A DNA stretch of 64,000 nt from Streptomyces sp. NBC_00663 (GTDB taxonomy: Bacteria; Actinomycetota; Actinomycetes; Streptomycetales; Streptomycetaceae). The notes beneath the pieces were generated by a model. The model worked only from the letters and a program-made list of their open reading frames with translations, was not told where the DNA came from and searched no databases. Position 1 is the first letter of the stretch. Every line of letters starts with the position of its first letter. The position numbers and the translations under genes are program-made. The stretch lies in NCBI RefSeq assembly GCF_036226885.1, contig NZ_CP109027.1, positions 9,176,001-9,240,000 of the forward strand, given 5' to 3'. Below, piece by piece: positions 1-8,767 of the stretch.

Positions 1-1
1 G

Positions 2-448
2 ATCTTCGCCGCGGTCACCGTCATCGGCTGGCTGCTGCTCAACCGCACCACCTTCGGCCGCCGCACGGTCGCGGTCGGCGGCAACGCGGAGGCCGCCCGC
101 CTCGCCGGGATCGACGTGCGCCGCCAACGCCTGTATCTGTACCTGCTGTCCGGGCTGTGCTGCGGCATCGCCGCCTTCATGCTGATCGTGCTCGCCGGCT
201 CGGGCCAGAACACCAACGGCAACCTCTACGAGCTGGACGCGATCGCCGCCGCGATCATCGGCGGCACGCTCCTCAGCGGCGGCCGCGGCACCATCGTCGG
301 CTCCGTCCTCGGGGTGCTGGTCTTCACCACGATCACCAACATCTTCGCCCTGAACAACCTCGAGACCGCTGTCCAGCAGATCGCCAAGGGCGCCATCATC
401 GTCGCCGCCGTGCTGGTCCAGCGCCGCTCGCCGCACGGCGACTCCTGA
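2..448 (+). CDS. Sugar ABC transporter permease (RbsC/XylH type), 3' part
   Basis: This is the C-terminal part (about 148 residues) of an inner-membrane permease of the ribose/xylose ABC class; the gene begins left of the window. The frame is open from base 2. It shows the family's helix-loop pattern and the conserved region 'NLYELDAIAAAIIGGT' followed by 'GGRGTIVGSVLGVL', which is diagnostic of BPD_transp_2 permeases. The substrate-binding lipoprotein gene starts 87 bp downstream in the same direction, so the two probably form one importer. The sugar carried cannot be read from this fragment. The context of a Gfo/Idh/MocA dehydrogenase and a sugar isomerase favours a monosaccharide or cyclitol. 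Confidence 0.9.
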   Translation: MFAAVTVIGWLLLNRTTFGRRTVAVGGNAEAARLAGIDVRRQRLYLYLLSGLCCGIAAFMLIVLAGSGQNTNGNLYELDAIAAAIIGGTLLSGGRGTIVGSVLGVLVFTTITNIFALNNLETAVQQIAKGAIIVAAVLVQRRSPHGDS

Positions 449-534
449 CGCCGGACGGCGGCCCCTGACACCGCCGTCCGGCCCCCTGTCTGCCTCACCC
501 ACCGCACACCGCCCAGTCGAAGGGTCGATCCGCC

Positions 535-1581
535 ATGGCCAGAACCCCCAACACCAGCCGCAGAGCACTCCTGTTCGGCACCGCGGCCGTCTCCGCCGGT
601 GCCCTGCTGACGGCCTGCACCAGCAACGAGACCAAGGACCAGGAACCGGCCGCGGAGAACGCCCCGGTCGCCGACGACAAGCCCGGCAAGCAGGTCACCA
701 TCGGCTTCGCCGGCCCGCAGGCCGACCACGGCTGGCTCAACGCCATCAACGACAACGCCAAGAGCCGGGCGAAGAAGTATTCCGACGTCACCCTGGAGAT
801 CACCGAGGGCTCCAACGACACCGCCCAGCAGATCGGCCAGATCCAGACGCTGATCAACAAGAAGGTCGACGTCCTGGTGATCCTCCCGGCCGACGGCAAG
901 GCCCTCACCCAGGTCGGCCTCCAGGCCATGAGGGCCGGCATCCCCGTCGTCAACCTGGACCGCGTCTTCGCCTCTCCGCAGGCCTACCGCTGCTGGATCG
1001 GCGGCGACAACTACGGCATGGGCCTCAACGCCGGGCACTACATCGGCGAACAGCTCAAGGACAAGAAGAACGCCAAGGTCGTCGAACTCGCCGGCCTCGA
1101 CAACCTCGAACTCACCCAGCAGCGCACCAAGGGCTTCGACGACGCCCTGAAGAACTACCCCAACATCAAGAAGGTCGCCCGGCAGGCCGCCGACTTCACG
1201 GTCGAGTCCGGGCAGGCCAAGATGGCCCAACTCCTCCAGGCGCAGTCGAAGTTCGACGCGCTGTGGAACCATGACGACGACCAGGGCGTGGGCGCGCTCA
1301 GGGCCATCGACCAGGCGGGGCGCGACGACTTCCTGATGGTCGGCGGCGCGGGCGCCAAGTCCGCGATGGACGCCATCAAGGCCGGCGACAGCGTGCTCAA
1401 GGCGACTGTCCTGTACCCGCCGACGATGGCCGCCTCCGCCATCGACCTCGCCCGGGCGCTCGGACAGGGCAAGGGCGTGGGCGGTCTCGCCGAGTTCGAG
1501 ATCCCGTCCTCGCTGACCCTCTACTCGGCCGTGGTCACCAAGGACAACGTCGACCAGTACCTGCCGACCGGCTTCATCTGA
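535..1581 (+). CDS. Sugar-binding lipoprotein of ABC importer (periplasmic-binding-protein type 1 fold)
   Basis: A 348-residue solute-binding protein. The N-terminus has an Arg-Arg pair (residues 9-10), a short hydrophobic stretch and lipobox LTAC with the lipidated Cys at residue 28, so it is exported (probably by Tat) and anchored outside the membrane. The body matches the RbsB-like Peripla_BP_4 family: 'ITEGSNDTAQQIGQIQTLINKKVDVLVILPAD' region, then 'AMRAGIPVVNLDR' and 'LWNHDDDQGVGALRAI'. It follows the permease directly and precedes the dehydrogenase gene by about 70 bp, so it is the recognition subunit of this import/catabolic unit. The ligand is inferred to be a sugar or cyclitol. Confidence 0.9.
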   Translation: MARTPNTSRRALLFGTAAVSAGALLTACTSNETKDQEPAAENAPVADDKPGKQVTIGFAGPQADHGWLNAINDNAKSRAKKYSDVTLEITEGSNDTAQQIGQIQTLINKKVDVLVILPADGKALTQVGLQAMRAGIPVVNLDRVFASPQAYRCWIGGDNYGMGLNAGHYIGEQLKDKKNAKVVELAGLDNLELTQQRTKGFDDALKNYPNIKKVARQAADFTVESGQAKMAQLLQAQSKFDALWNHDDDQGVGALRAIDQAGRDDFLMVGGAGAKSAMDAIKAGDSVLKATVLYPPTMAASAIDLARALGQGKGVGGLAEFEIPSSLTLYSAVVTKDNVDQYLPTGFI

Positions 1582-1649
1582 CCGGGCCGGGCCCAGCGCC
1601 CCGCGAAGACAGCGATGAGTCAGTGACACTCCTACGAGGAGGAATCCGG

Positions 1650-2846
1650 ATGGAACAGAGGGACGGTCGGACCGCAGCGCCGGCACTCGGCGTGGGCATG
1701 GTCGGCTACGCGTTCATGGGCGCCGCGCACTCACAGGGGTGGCGCACCGTCGGGCACGTGTTCGACCTGCCGTTGCGGCCGGTGCTGGCCGCGATCGCCG
1801 GCCGTGACGCGCACGCCGTGCGGGCGGCGGCGGACAAGCACGGCTGGGCCGCGACGGAGACCGACTGGCGCGCCCTCATAGCCCGCGACGACGTACAGCT
1901 CGTCGACATCTGCACCCCGGGCGACAGCCATGCCGAGATCGCGATCGCCGCGCTGGAGGCCGGCAAGCATGTGCTGTGCGAGAAGCCGTTGGCCAATTCG
2001 GTCGCCGAGGCGGAGGCCATGGTCGCGGCAGCCGAAGCCGCGCGTGCGCGGGGCCAGTTGGCCATGGTGGGCTTCAACTACCGGCGCGTGCCCGCCCTCA
2101 CCTTCGCCCGTCGGCTGATCGGCGAGGGCCGGCTCGGCGCCTTGCGTCACGTTCGGGTCAGTTACCTCCAGGACTGGCTGGTCGACCCGGACTTCCCGCT
2201 GACGTGGCGGCTCCAGCGGGAGCACGCGGGGTCGGGGGCGCTCGGCGACCTCGGCGCGCACATCGTGGACCTCGCCCAGTTCCTGACGGGTGAGGCGCTG
2301 GTCGGCGTCTCCGCCCAGCTGGAGACCTTCGTCAGGGAGCGCCCCCGCCTCGACGGCGCCTCCTCGGGTCTGACCGCGTCGGGCGGTGCCCGGCGCGGGC
2401 CGGTGACCGTGGACGACGCGGCGGTGTTCACGGGTCGGTTCTCCTCGGGGGCGCTCGCCGTGTTCGAGGCGAGCCGGATGGCGACGGGGCGCAAGAACGG
2501 CCTGCGGCTGGAGGTCAACGGCGAGTTCGGCTCGCTCGCCTTCGACCTGGAGCGGCTCAACGAGCTGTCCTTCCACGACCATCGGGAGCCCGCCGCCATG
2601 GCCGGCTTCCGCAGGATCCTCGTGACCGAGCCCGAGCACCCGTATCTGGAGGGCTGGTGGCCGCCCGGACACGGCCTCGGCTACGAGCACACCTTCGTCC
2701 ACCAGGCCCGTGACCTGGTCGAGGCCATCGCGACGGGCACCGATCCGATGCCGTCGTTCGCGGACGGGTTGCAGGTTCAGCGGGTGCTGGCCGCGGTGGA
2801 GGAGAGCGCCGAGAAGAACTCCGTCTACACGCCCGTCGTCGTCTGA
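1650..2846 (+). CDS. Gfo/Idh/MocA family NAD(P)-dependent oxidoreductase
   Basis: A 398-residue dehydrogenase. The N-terminal Rossmann domain begins 'LGVGMVGYAFMGAAHSQG', and the classic family signature 'GKHVLCEKPLA' lies near residues 107-117; its Lys is the usual catalytic/binding residue. The C-terminal half is the alpha/beta domain that binds the sugar or cyclitol. I chose ATG 1650 because GAGGAGG lies 7 bp upstream; an in-frame GTG at 1623 has no such site. Enzymes of this family oxidise inositols, glucose-type sugars or their derivatives. Downstream is a TIM-barrel isomerase (15 bp gap), a common partner in inositol-like catabolism. The exact substrate is unknown. Confidence 0.9.
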   Translation: MEQRDGRTAAPALGVGMVGYAFMGAAHSQGWRTVGHVFDLPLRPVLAAIAGRDAHAVRAAADKHGWAATETDWRALIARDDVQLVDICTPGDSHAEIAIAALEAGKHVLCEKPLANSVAEAEAMVAAAEAARARGQLAMVGFNYRRVPALTFARRLIGEGRLGALRHVRVSYLQDWLVDPDFPLTWRLQREHAGSGALGDLGAHIVDLAQFLTGEALVGVSAQLETFVRERPRLDGASSGLTASGGARRGPVTVDDAAVFTGRFSSGALAVFEASRMATGRKNGLRLEVNGEFGSLAFDLERLNELSFHDHREPAAMAGFRRILVTEPEHPYLEGWWPPGHGLGYEHTFVHQARDLVEAIATGTDPMPSFADGLQVQRVLAAVEESAEKNSVYTPVVV

Positions 2847-2860
2847 GGAGGGTCTCCGAG

Positions 2861-3868
2861 ATGTCACGTCAGTTCACGCTCTTCACCGGCCAGTGGGCGG
2901 ACCTCCCCCTGGAGGAGGTCTGCCGCCTGGCCCGGGACTTCGGCTACGACGGTCTCGAACTCGCCTGCTGGGGCGACCACTTCGAGGTCGACAAGGCCCT
3001 CGCCGATCCCGGCTATGTGCCCTCCCGTCATCAACTCCTGGAAAAATACGGCCTGAAGTGCTGGGCGATCTCCAACCATCTCGTCGGCCAGGCCGTCTGC
3101 GACGCCATCATCGACGAACGCCACCAGGCGATCCTGCCGGGCGAGGTATGGGGCGACGGCGACCCGGAAGGGGTACGGCAGCGGGCGGCGGCCCGGATGA
3201 AGGACACCGCGCGCGCCGCGTCCGCCCTCGGCGTCGACACCGTCATCGGCTTCACCGGCTCCGCCATCTGGCACCTGGTCGCCATGTTCCCGCCCGCCCC
3301 CGAGGCGATGATCGAGCGCGGTTACGAGGACTTCGCCACCCGCTGGAACCCGATCCTCGACGTCTTCGACGCCCAGGGCGTCCGCTTCGCGCACGAGGTC
3401 CACCCCAGCGAGATCGCCTACGACTACTGGACAACCCAGCGCGCGCTGGCGGCCGTTGACCACCGGCCCGCCTTCGGCCTCAACTTCGACCCCTCCCACT
3501 TCGTGTGGCAGGACCTGGACCCGGTCGGTTTCCTCTACGACTTCCGTGACCGCGTCTACCACGTCGACTGCAAGGAAGCCCGCAAGCGCCTCGACGGCCG
3601 CAACGGCCGCCTCGGCTCCCATCTGCCCTGGGGCGACCCACGCCGCGGCTGGGACTTCGTCTCCGCCGGTCACGGCGACGTCCCCTGGGAAGACGTCTTC
3701 CGCATGCTCCGCTCCATCGGCTACGACGGCCCGATCTCCGTCGAGTGGGAGGACGCCGGCATGGACCGGCTCCAAGGCGCCCCCGAGGCACTCGCCCATC
3801 TGAAGCGGTTCGACTTCGAGCCCCCGTCGACCTCGTTCGACGCCGCGTTCGGCGGGGGCGACAACTAG
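2861..3868 (+). CDS. Sugar phosphate isomerase/epimerase (xylose-isomerase-like TIM barrel)
   Basis: A 335-residue protein of the AP_endonuc_2/xylose-isomerase-like TIM-barrel family. Visible family features are 'FGYDGLELACWGDHF' at the first strand, acidic metal-binding positions in 'FAHEVHPSEIAYD', 'GLNFDPSHFVWQDLDP' and 'YHVDCKEARK', and the closing 'IGYDGPISVEWED'. Members are metal-dependent isomerases, epimerases or dehydratases (IolE/IolI-like) acting on keto-sugars or keto-inositols. It follows the Gfo/Idh/MocA gene by 14 bp with AGGAGG just before the start, so they form one operon: oxidation, then isomerisation or dehydration, is the likely order. Confidence 0.88.
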   Translation: MSRQFTLFTGQWADLPLEEVCRLARDFGYDGLELACWGDHFEVDKALADPGYVPSRHQLLEKYGLKCWAISNHLVGQAVCDAIIDERHQAILPGEVWGDGDPEGVRQRAAARMKDTARAASALGVDTVIGFTGSAIWHLVAMFPPAPEAMIERGYEDFATRWNPILDVFDAQGVRFAHEVHPSEIAYDYWTTQRALAAVDHRPAFGLNFDPSHFVWQDLDPVGFLYDFRDRVYHVDCKEARKRLDGRNGRLGSHLPWGDPRRGWDFVSAGHGDVPWEDVFRMLRSIGYDGPISVEWEDAGMDRLQGAPEALAHLKRFDFEPPSTSFDAAFGGGDN

Positions 3869-4304
3869 CCACCGCCGTCCTGCGATTGACCTTCCCTACC
3901 CCCTTCGGAGCCGACCAGGTCCGTGCCCGGCAGCGGTGAGCCGCCGGGCCGGTCCGGGCTGCCCTGATCCTCCTTTGTCCTGGTCCGGGAAGAAGTTCGC
4001 CTTCTTCGTGCACAAGGGGTTCCGGCCAAAGACGAACGGGGCTACGGTCCCTTCGTGCACAGGAACCACACAGTGGTCCGAGACTGACCCGCACCGCGCA
4101 GGGCCAAGTGCCCCCAGGTATCCCGCAGTTCTCATCGGCGGCCCTCTGCCGCCCCCTCGCACGCCGTAACCGCGCCCACCACGGAGAAGCACTCCCAGGC
4201 CGCGGCCAAAGCCGCCCCAATGCCGGCGGTGGGCGACAGGCCCCGAGCCTCGCCCACCGTCCTCCACACCACATCGGCACATCGACATGGCAGGGAGGCA
4301 GCCC
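3869..4304. other. Intergenic region ahead of the Ebo-type operon
   Basis: No credible coding frame lies here. It holds an unusually AT-leaning hairpin, GAAGAAG-ttcgc-CTTCTTC (3989-4007), overlapping a direct repeat CTTCGTGCACA (4004-4014 and 4051-4061, 47 bp apart), and a possible promoter between the two copies. The arrangement suggests a regulated promoter for the operon starting at 4305, but the regulator is not evident. Confidence 0.5.
4020..4048 (+). promoter_or_regulatory. Possible promoter for the Ebo-type operon
   Basis: A -10-like hexamer TACGGT (4043-4048, fitting TAnnnT) follows a weak -35-like TTCCGG (4020-4025) with a 17-bp spacer. It lies between the two CTTCGTGCACA repeats, about 255 bp upstream of the first gene. 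The -35 match is poor, so this is tentative. Confidence 0.35.
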
Positions 4305-5456
4305 GTGAACAACGACGGGAACGCAGCGCAGCCCCAGAACGGGGAGCCGACCGCACGCACCGGCGTCTGGTTCGTCGGGGCCCGCGGATCGGTGGCCACC
4401 ACCGCCGTCGCCGGATGCGCGGCCGTCACCGCCGGGCTGCACCCGCCGACCGGCATGGTCACCGAGACCCCGCCCTTCGACGGCGCCGGCCTGCCGCCCC
4501 TGTCCTCGCTCGTCTTCGGCGGCCACGACACCGCCCACGCCCCGCTGCCCAAGCGGGCCGAACACCTCACCGACGCGGGCGTCCTGCCCCACGGCCTCGC
4601 CCCCGCCGTACGCGCCGAACTCCAGGCCGCGGACGAGGAGATACGGCTCGGCGGCCCCCTCCCGGACGACGCGCGCGACGACGACGAACTCATCACGGAC
4701 TTCGCCGCCGACCTCACCTCGTTCCGCGCCCGTAACGCACTGGAGCGGGTGGTCGTCGTCAACGTCTCCTCCACGGAGGCACTGCCCGCGCCCGACGCCG
4801 TACGCCTGCCGCCCAGCTCCCTCTACGCGGCCGCCGCCGTGCGAGCCGGCTGCCCCTACGTCAACTTCACACCGTCCACCGGCCTGCGCACCCCGGCCCT
4901 CACGGCCGCCGCCGCTCGTGCCGGACTTCCCCACGCGGGCCGGGACGGCAAGACCGGCCAGACGCTGCTGCGCGCCGTGCTCGCCCCGATGTTCGTCCAG
5001 CGCGCCCTGCACGTACGCGCCTGGTCGGGCACCAATCTGCTGGGCGGAGGCGACGGCGCCGCGCTCGCCGACCCCGGCGCGGCAGCGGCGAAGAACGCCG
5101 GCAAGGAACGCGTCCTGGCCGACACCCTCGGGCACACCCCGCAGGGCGAGGTGCACATCGACGACGTACCGGTGCTCGGCGACTGGAAGACCGCCTGGGA
5201 CCACATCGCCTTCGACGGCTTCCTCGGCTCGCGCATGATCCTCCAGACCATCTGGCAGGGCTGCGACTCGGCCCTGGCCGCACCCCTGGTCCTGGACCTG
5301 GCCCGGCTGGCCGCACGCGCCCACGAGGCGGGCCTGTCCGGCCCCCTCCCGGACCTCGGCTTCTACTTCAAGGACCCCGATGCCGGCCCGTCCGGCCTCG
5401 CGGAGCAGTTCGCCGCGCTGCTGTCGTTCGCCGACCGACTGCGGGAGGCCCGGTGA
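4305..5456 (+). CDS. Inositol-3-phosphate-synthase-like NAD-dependent cyclase
   Basis: A 383-residue protein of the myo-inositol-1-phosphate synthase family. It opens with the nucleotide-binding loop 'FVGARGSVATTAVAG' and later has 'NALERVVVVNVSSTE', 'CPYVNFTPSTGLRTP', 'GRDGKTGQTLLRAVL' and 'WSGTNLLGGGDG', all in the order seen in the family. Classic members turn glucose-6-phosphate into inositol-3-phosphate through an NAD-linked oxidation, aldol ring closure and reduction. GTG 4305 is chosen because GGGAGG sits 6 bp upstream; ATG 4287 has none. It overlaps the next gene by 4 bp (GTGA). As the first gene of an Ebo-type operon lacking an EboD-like cyclase, it probably supplies the carbocycle. 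Its real substrate is inferred. Confidence 0.82.
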   Translation: MNNDGNAAQPQNGEPTARTGVWFVGARGSVATTAVAGCAAVTAGLHPPTGMVTETPPFDGAGLPPLSSLVFGGHDTAHAPLPKRAEHLTDAGVLPHGLAPAVRAELQAADEEIRLGGPLPDDARDDDELITDFAADLTSFRARNALERVVVVNVSSTEALPAPDAVRLPPSSLYAAAAVRAGCPYVNFTPSTGLRTPALTAAAARAGLPHAGRDGKTGQTLLRAVLAPMFVQRALHVRAWSGTNLLGGGDGAALADPGAAAAKNAGKERVLADTLGHTPQGEVHIDDVPVLGDWKTAWDHIAFDGFLGSRMILQTIWQGCDSALAAPLVLDLARLAARAHEAGLSGPLPDLGFYFKDPDAGPSGLAEQFAALLSFADRLREAR

Positions 5457-6418
5457 TCCGCCGCCTGCGGAACCGCCTCGTGCCGGTGCGCCCCACAGAG
5501 CCCGCCGGACCGGGTCGCGGACGCCGCCCGCGCCTGCGGGACTGGGCCGAACTGCTGCGTGTCTCCGCGCTGTTCACCGTCCCCGGCGACGCCCTGGCCG
5601 GCGCCGCGGCCACCGCTGCGCGGCCCAACCGGGGCACGGCGTACGCCATGGGCGCCTCACTCTGCCTCTACGAGGCGGGCATGGCGCTCAACGACTGGGC
5701 CGACCGCGACGAGGACGCCCTCGACCGCCCGCAACGACCCATCCCTTCCGGCCGTATCGCCCCGACGGCCGCACTGGGCGCGGCCGGACTCCTGACCGTG
5801 GCGGGCCTGACACTCGCCGCCCGCGCGGGCCGCCCCGCACTCGCGACGGCGACGGCCCTCACCGCCACGGTCTGGGCGTACGACCTCCGGCTCAAGCACA
5901 CCGCGGCGGCCCCGGCGGCGATGGCCGCGGCCCGCGCCCTGGACCTGCTGCTCGGCGCGACGGCCACCCTGACGTCCCCTCAAGGGCACGGCGCCTCCTC
6001 CGCATCCGACGCCGCCCGCCGCAGCGCGGCCCCCTCCCTCGCCCTGGCCGCCCACACCTACGCCGTCACCGCCGTCTCCCGGCACGAGACGCACGGCGGC
6101 TCCTCACGCACCCCCCTCGCCGCCCTCGGCGCGCTGACCACGCTCGGCGCGCTGCTGGCCCGCACCCACCCGACGGCCGGGCACCTCCCGACGCTGACGA
6201 CCGCCGCATACGTCCGCACCGGCGCCCTCCTCAACCTGCACGCCGCCCTCAACCCGTCCCCGCCCCTCACCCAGCGCGCCGTGGGCGGCGGGATCCGCGC
6301 CCTGATCCCGCTCCAGGCCGCGCTCGCCGCCCGGTCCGGGGCGAACGGCACCGCCCTCGCCCTCCTGGGGCTCGTCCCCGTGGCCCGCACGCTGGCACGG
6401 AAAGTGAGCGTCACATGA
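5453..6418 (+). CDS. eboC: UbiA-family prenyltransferase-like membrane protein, EboC type
   Basis: A 321-residue integral membrane protein with about seven or eight hydrophobic segments. The UbiA aspartate motif is clear: 'NDWADRDED' at residues 80-88 followed by 'DRPQRPIPSG' at 91-100. A second acidic motif normal for active prenyltransferases is weak ('AYDLRLKHT' region), so the role may be transfer of an unusual group rather than a standard prenyl chain. I recall this streptomycete type as the SCO3242-family prenyltransferases. It sits between the cyclase and a TIM-barrel gene with 4-bp overlaps on both sides. In ebo clusters the UbiA-like EboC is a core member, thought to act in moving small metabolites across the membrane. 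Confidence 0.82.
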   Translation: MIRRLRNRLVPVRPTEPAGPGRGRRPRLRDWAELLRVSALFTVPGDALAGAAATAARPNRGTAYAMGASLCLYEAGMALNDWADRDEDALDRPQRPIPSGRIAPTAALGAAGLLTVAGLTLAARAGRPALATATALTATVWAYDLRLKHTAAAPAAMAAARALDLLLGATATLTSPQGHGASSASDAARRSAAPSLALAAHTYAVTAVSRHETHGGSSRTPLAALGALTTLGALLARTHPTAGHLPTLTTAAYVRTGALLNLHAALNPSPPLTQRAVGGGIRALIPLQAALAARSGANGTALALLGLVPVARTLARKVSVT

Positions 6419-7293
6419 GCCGCCACCAGCGCCTCCGCCTCGGTTACGGCACCAACGGCCTCACCGATCTCCGTCTCGACGACGCCCTCGGCCTCCTCGC
6501 CGACCTCGGCTACGACGGCGTCGGACTGACCCTCGACCACATGCACCTCGACCCGCTCGCCCCCGATCTCGTCGCCCGTACCGCCCACGTCGCCCGTCGG
6601 CTCGCCGCGCTCGGCCTCACCGCGACCGTCGAGACCGGCGCCCGCTACGTCCTGGACCCGCGCCGCAAACACGGCCCGTCGCTGCTCGACGCGGACCCCG
6701 AAGGGCGTGCCGCCCGCACCCGGCTGCTGCTCACCGCGGTCAGGGTCGCGGCGGACCTCGGAGCCCACGCCGTGCACTGCTTCAGCGGCATCACGCCTCC
6801 CGGCACCGACGCCGACACCGCGTGGCAGCGCCTTCAGACGGCGCTCACACCCGTGCTCGACACCGCGTCAGCCGCCGGCGTACCGCTGGCCATCGAACCC
6901 GAACCGGGCCACCTTCTCGCCACCCTCGACGACTTCCACCGACTTCGCCGCATGCTCGACGACCCGGAGCCGCTCGGTCTGACCCTCGACATCGGCCACT
7001 GCCAGTGCCTGGAGGCGGAGCCGCCCGCCGACTGCGTCCGGGCGGCCGGGCCCTGGCTGCGGCATGTGCAGATCGAGGACATGCGGCGCGGGGTGCACGA
7101 GCATCTGCCGTTCGGCGACGGCGAGATCGACTTCCCGCCCGTCCTGGACGCCCTCGCCGCCACCGGCTACCAGGGCCTGACCGTCGTGGAACTGCCCCGC
7201 CACTCCCACGCCGGACCCGAACTGGCCCGCTCCTCCGTGGAGTTCCTCCGCACCGTCGAAGCCACCACCACGAAGGGGGTGCCGGCAGCATGA
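6415..7293 (+). CDS. Sugar phosphate isomerase/epimerase (TIM barrel) in Ebo operon
   Basis: A 292-residue xylose-isomerase-like TIM-barrel protein. Landmarks: 'LGYDGVGLTLDHMHLDPL' near the start, a metal/proton-transfer Glu in 'PLAIEPEPGHLL', 'LGLTLDIGHCQCLE', 'HVQIEDMRRGVHEHLPFG' and the closing 'YQGLTVVELPRHSH'. Its 4-bp overlaps with both neighbours imply translational coupling. It is distinct from the EboE homologue encoded two genes downstream, so the operon has two paralogous barrels. It probably isomerises or epimerises the product of the cyclase or a related keto-sugar; the substrate is unknown. Confidence 0.85.
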   Translation: MSRHQRLRLGYGTNGLTDLRLDDALGLLADLGYDGVGLTLDHMHLDPLAPDLVARTAHVARRLAALGLTATVETGARYVLDPRRKHGPSLLDADPEGRAARTRLLLTAVRVAADLGAHAVHCFSGITPPGTDADTAWQRLQTALTPVLDTASAAGVPLAIEPEPGHLLATLDDFHRLRRMLDDPEPLGLTLDIGHCQCLEAEPPADCVRAAGPWLRHVQIEDMRRGVHEHLPFGDGEIDFPPVLDALAATGYQGLTVVELPRHSHAGPELARSSVEFLRTVEATTTKGVPAA

Positions 7294-7916
7294 CGCGACC
7301 CCTGCCCTGGACCCGCGACACCGTCACCGCGGCGTTGCCCACCGACGGCGCCCGCAGCTGGTTCGCCGAAGCCTTGGCGGACGCGGCACAGGTATCACCG
7401 ACCGTCACCTCCTGGGAGCTGCGGTTCGCCGCCGCCGGGCGGCACTGCGGCAACGACCAAGCCGACGCCGTCCGGACACTGCTGCTGGTCGAGGCCAGGG
7501 CGGGGGCCAAGACCCTGAGCCGGCTCTACCGGCACGGCAGCGCCGCCGAACGCCGCGCCGTACTGCGGGCGTTGCCCGCCCTGGTCGAAGGGCCGCACGC
7601 CGTGCACCTCGTCGAGGACGCGCTGCGCAGCAACGACACCCGGCTGATCGCCGCCGCCGTCGGCCCGTACGCCGCAACCCATCTCGATCCGCACGCCTGG
7701 CGGCACGCCGTCCTGAAGTGCCTGTTCACCGGAGTCTCCCTCGACGCGGTCGCGAACCTCGCGCAACGGGCTGCCGGTGACGGCGAACTGGCCCGCATGC
7801 TCACCGACTACGCCGCCGAGCGGACGGCAGCCGGCCGCGACGTCCCCGACGACCTCGGCCGCGTGCTGACGCTGACGGACGAAGAGCCCACGGACGAAGA
7901 GCCCAAGGAGCTGTGA
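7290..7916 (+). CDS. eboA: EboA domain protein
   Basis: A 208-residue soluble, largely alpha-helical protein with no enzyme motif. It matches EboA-domain proteins in size, in the Trp-rich N-terminus and in the block 'WRHAVLKCLFTGVSLDAVANL' near residue 130. Its tail carries a short in-frame duplication, TDEEP-TDEEP. The start ATG overlaps the upstream stop (ATGA). EboA is the least understood ebo component. In cyanobacteria the cluster is needed to deliver a scytonemin precursor to the periplasm, so EboA is presumably part of a small-molecule handling complex. Identification rests on the domain pattern plus the eboB/eboC/eboE neighbours. Confidence 0.82.
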   Translation: MTRPLPWTRDTVTAALPTDGARSWFAEALADAAQVSPTVTSWELRFAAAGRHCGNDQADAVRTLLLVEARAGAKTLSRLYRHGSAAERRAVLRALPALVEGPHAVHLVEDALRSNDTRLIAAAVGPYAATHLDPHAWRHAVLKCLFTGVSLDAVANLAQRAAGDGELARMLTDYAAERTAAGRDVPDDLGRVLTLTDEEPTDEEPKEL

Positions 7917-8764
7917 TGCGCATCTTCGACCCGCACATCCATATGACGTCCCGCACCACCGACGACTACCGGGCGATGTACGCCGCAGGCGTCCGCGCCG
8001 TCGTCGAACCCTCCTTCTGGCTCGGCCAGCCCCGCACCTCGCCCGCCTCCTTCCTCGACTACTTCGACGCCCTCCTCGGCTGGGAGCCCTTCCGCGCCGC
8101 CCAGTACGGCATCGCCCACCACTGCACCCTCGCCCTCAACCCGAAGGAGGCCAACGACCCGCGCTGCGTACCCGTCCTGGACGAACTGCCCCGCTATCTC
8201 GTCAAGGACGGCGTCGTCGCCGTGGGCGAGATCGGCTACGACTCCATGACACCGGCCGAGGACACCGCGCTGGCCGCCCAGCTCCAACTCGCCGCCGACC
8301 ACGGCCTGCCCGCCCTCGTGCACACCCCGCACCGCGACAAGCTCGCCGGTCTGCGCCGCACCCTCGACGTCGTCCGGGAGTCCTCGCTCACCCCGGACCA
8401 CGTCCTGGTCGACCACCTCAACGAGACCACCGTCAAAGAGGCCAAGGACAGCGGCTGCTGGCTCGGCTTCTCCGTCTACCCGGACACCAAGATGGACGAG
8501 GACCGCATGGTGGACATCCTGCGGGGCTACGGAACGGAGAAGGTCCTCGTCAACTCGGCGGCCGATTGGGGGAGAAGCGATCCCCTCAAGACCCGCAAGG
8601 TCGCCGACGCCATGCGCGCGGTCGGATTCACCGAGGACGACGTCGACCAGGTGCTGTGGCGCAACCCCGTCGCCTTCTACGGACTCAGCGGACGGCTGAG
8701 CCTCGACGTCCCCGAAGCCGAGGGCTCGCACGAGGGCAACTCCATTCTGCGCGGGGGCGAATAG
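7916..8764 (+). CDS. eboB: TatD-family metal-dependent hydrolase, EboB type
   Basis: A 282-residue amidohydrolase-superfamily barrel. It has the N-terminal metal motif 'FDPHIHM' (His7, His9), a ligand Glu in 'VAVGEIGYDS', a His in 'ALVHTPHRDK', a His in 'VLVDHLNE' and a C-terminal Asp in 'NSAADWGRSD'. Unlike DNA-repair TatD, this group keeps company with eboA and eboE and probably hydrolyses a small metabolite. ATG 7916 is chosen because AAGGAG lies 5 bp upstream; GTG 7913 is an in-frame alternative. The start overlaps the eboA stop by one base (TGATG). Confidence 0.88.
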   Translation: MRIFDPHIHMTSRTTDDYRAMYAAGVRAVVEPSFWLGQPRTSPASFLDYFDALLGWEPFRAAQYGIAHHCTLALNPKEANDPRCVPVLDELPRYLVKDGVVAVGEIGYDSMTPAEDTALAAQLQLAADHGLPALVHTPHRDKLAGLRRTLDVVRESSLTPDHVLVDHLNETTVKEAKDSGCWLGFSVYPDTKMDEDRMVDILRGYGTEKVLVNSAADWGRSDPLKTRKVADAMRAVGFTEDDVDQVLWRNPVAFYGLSGRLSLDVPEAEGSHEGNSILRGGE

Positions 8765-8767
8765 CCC

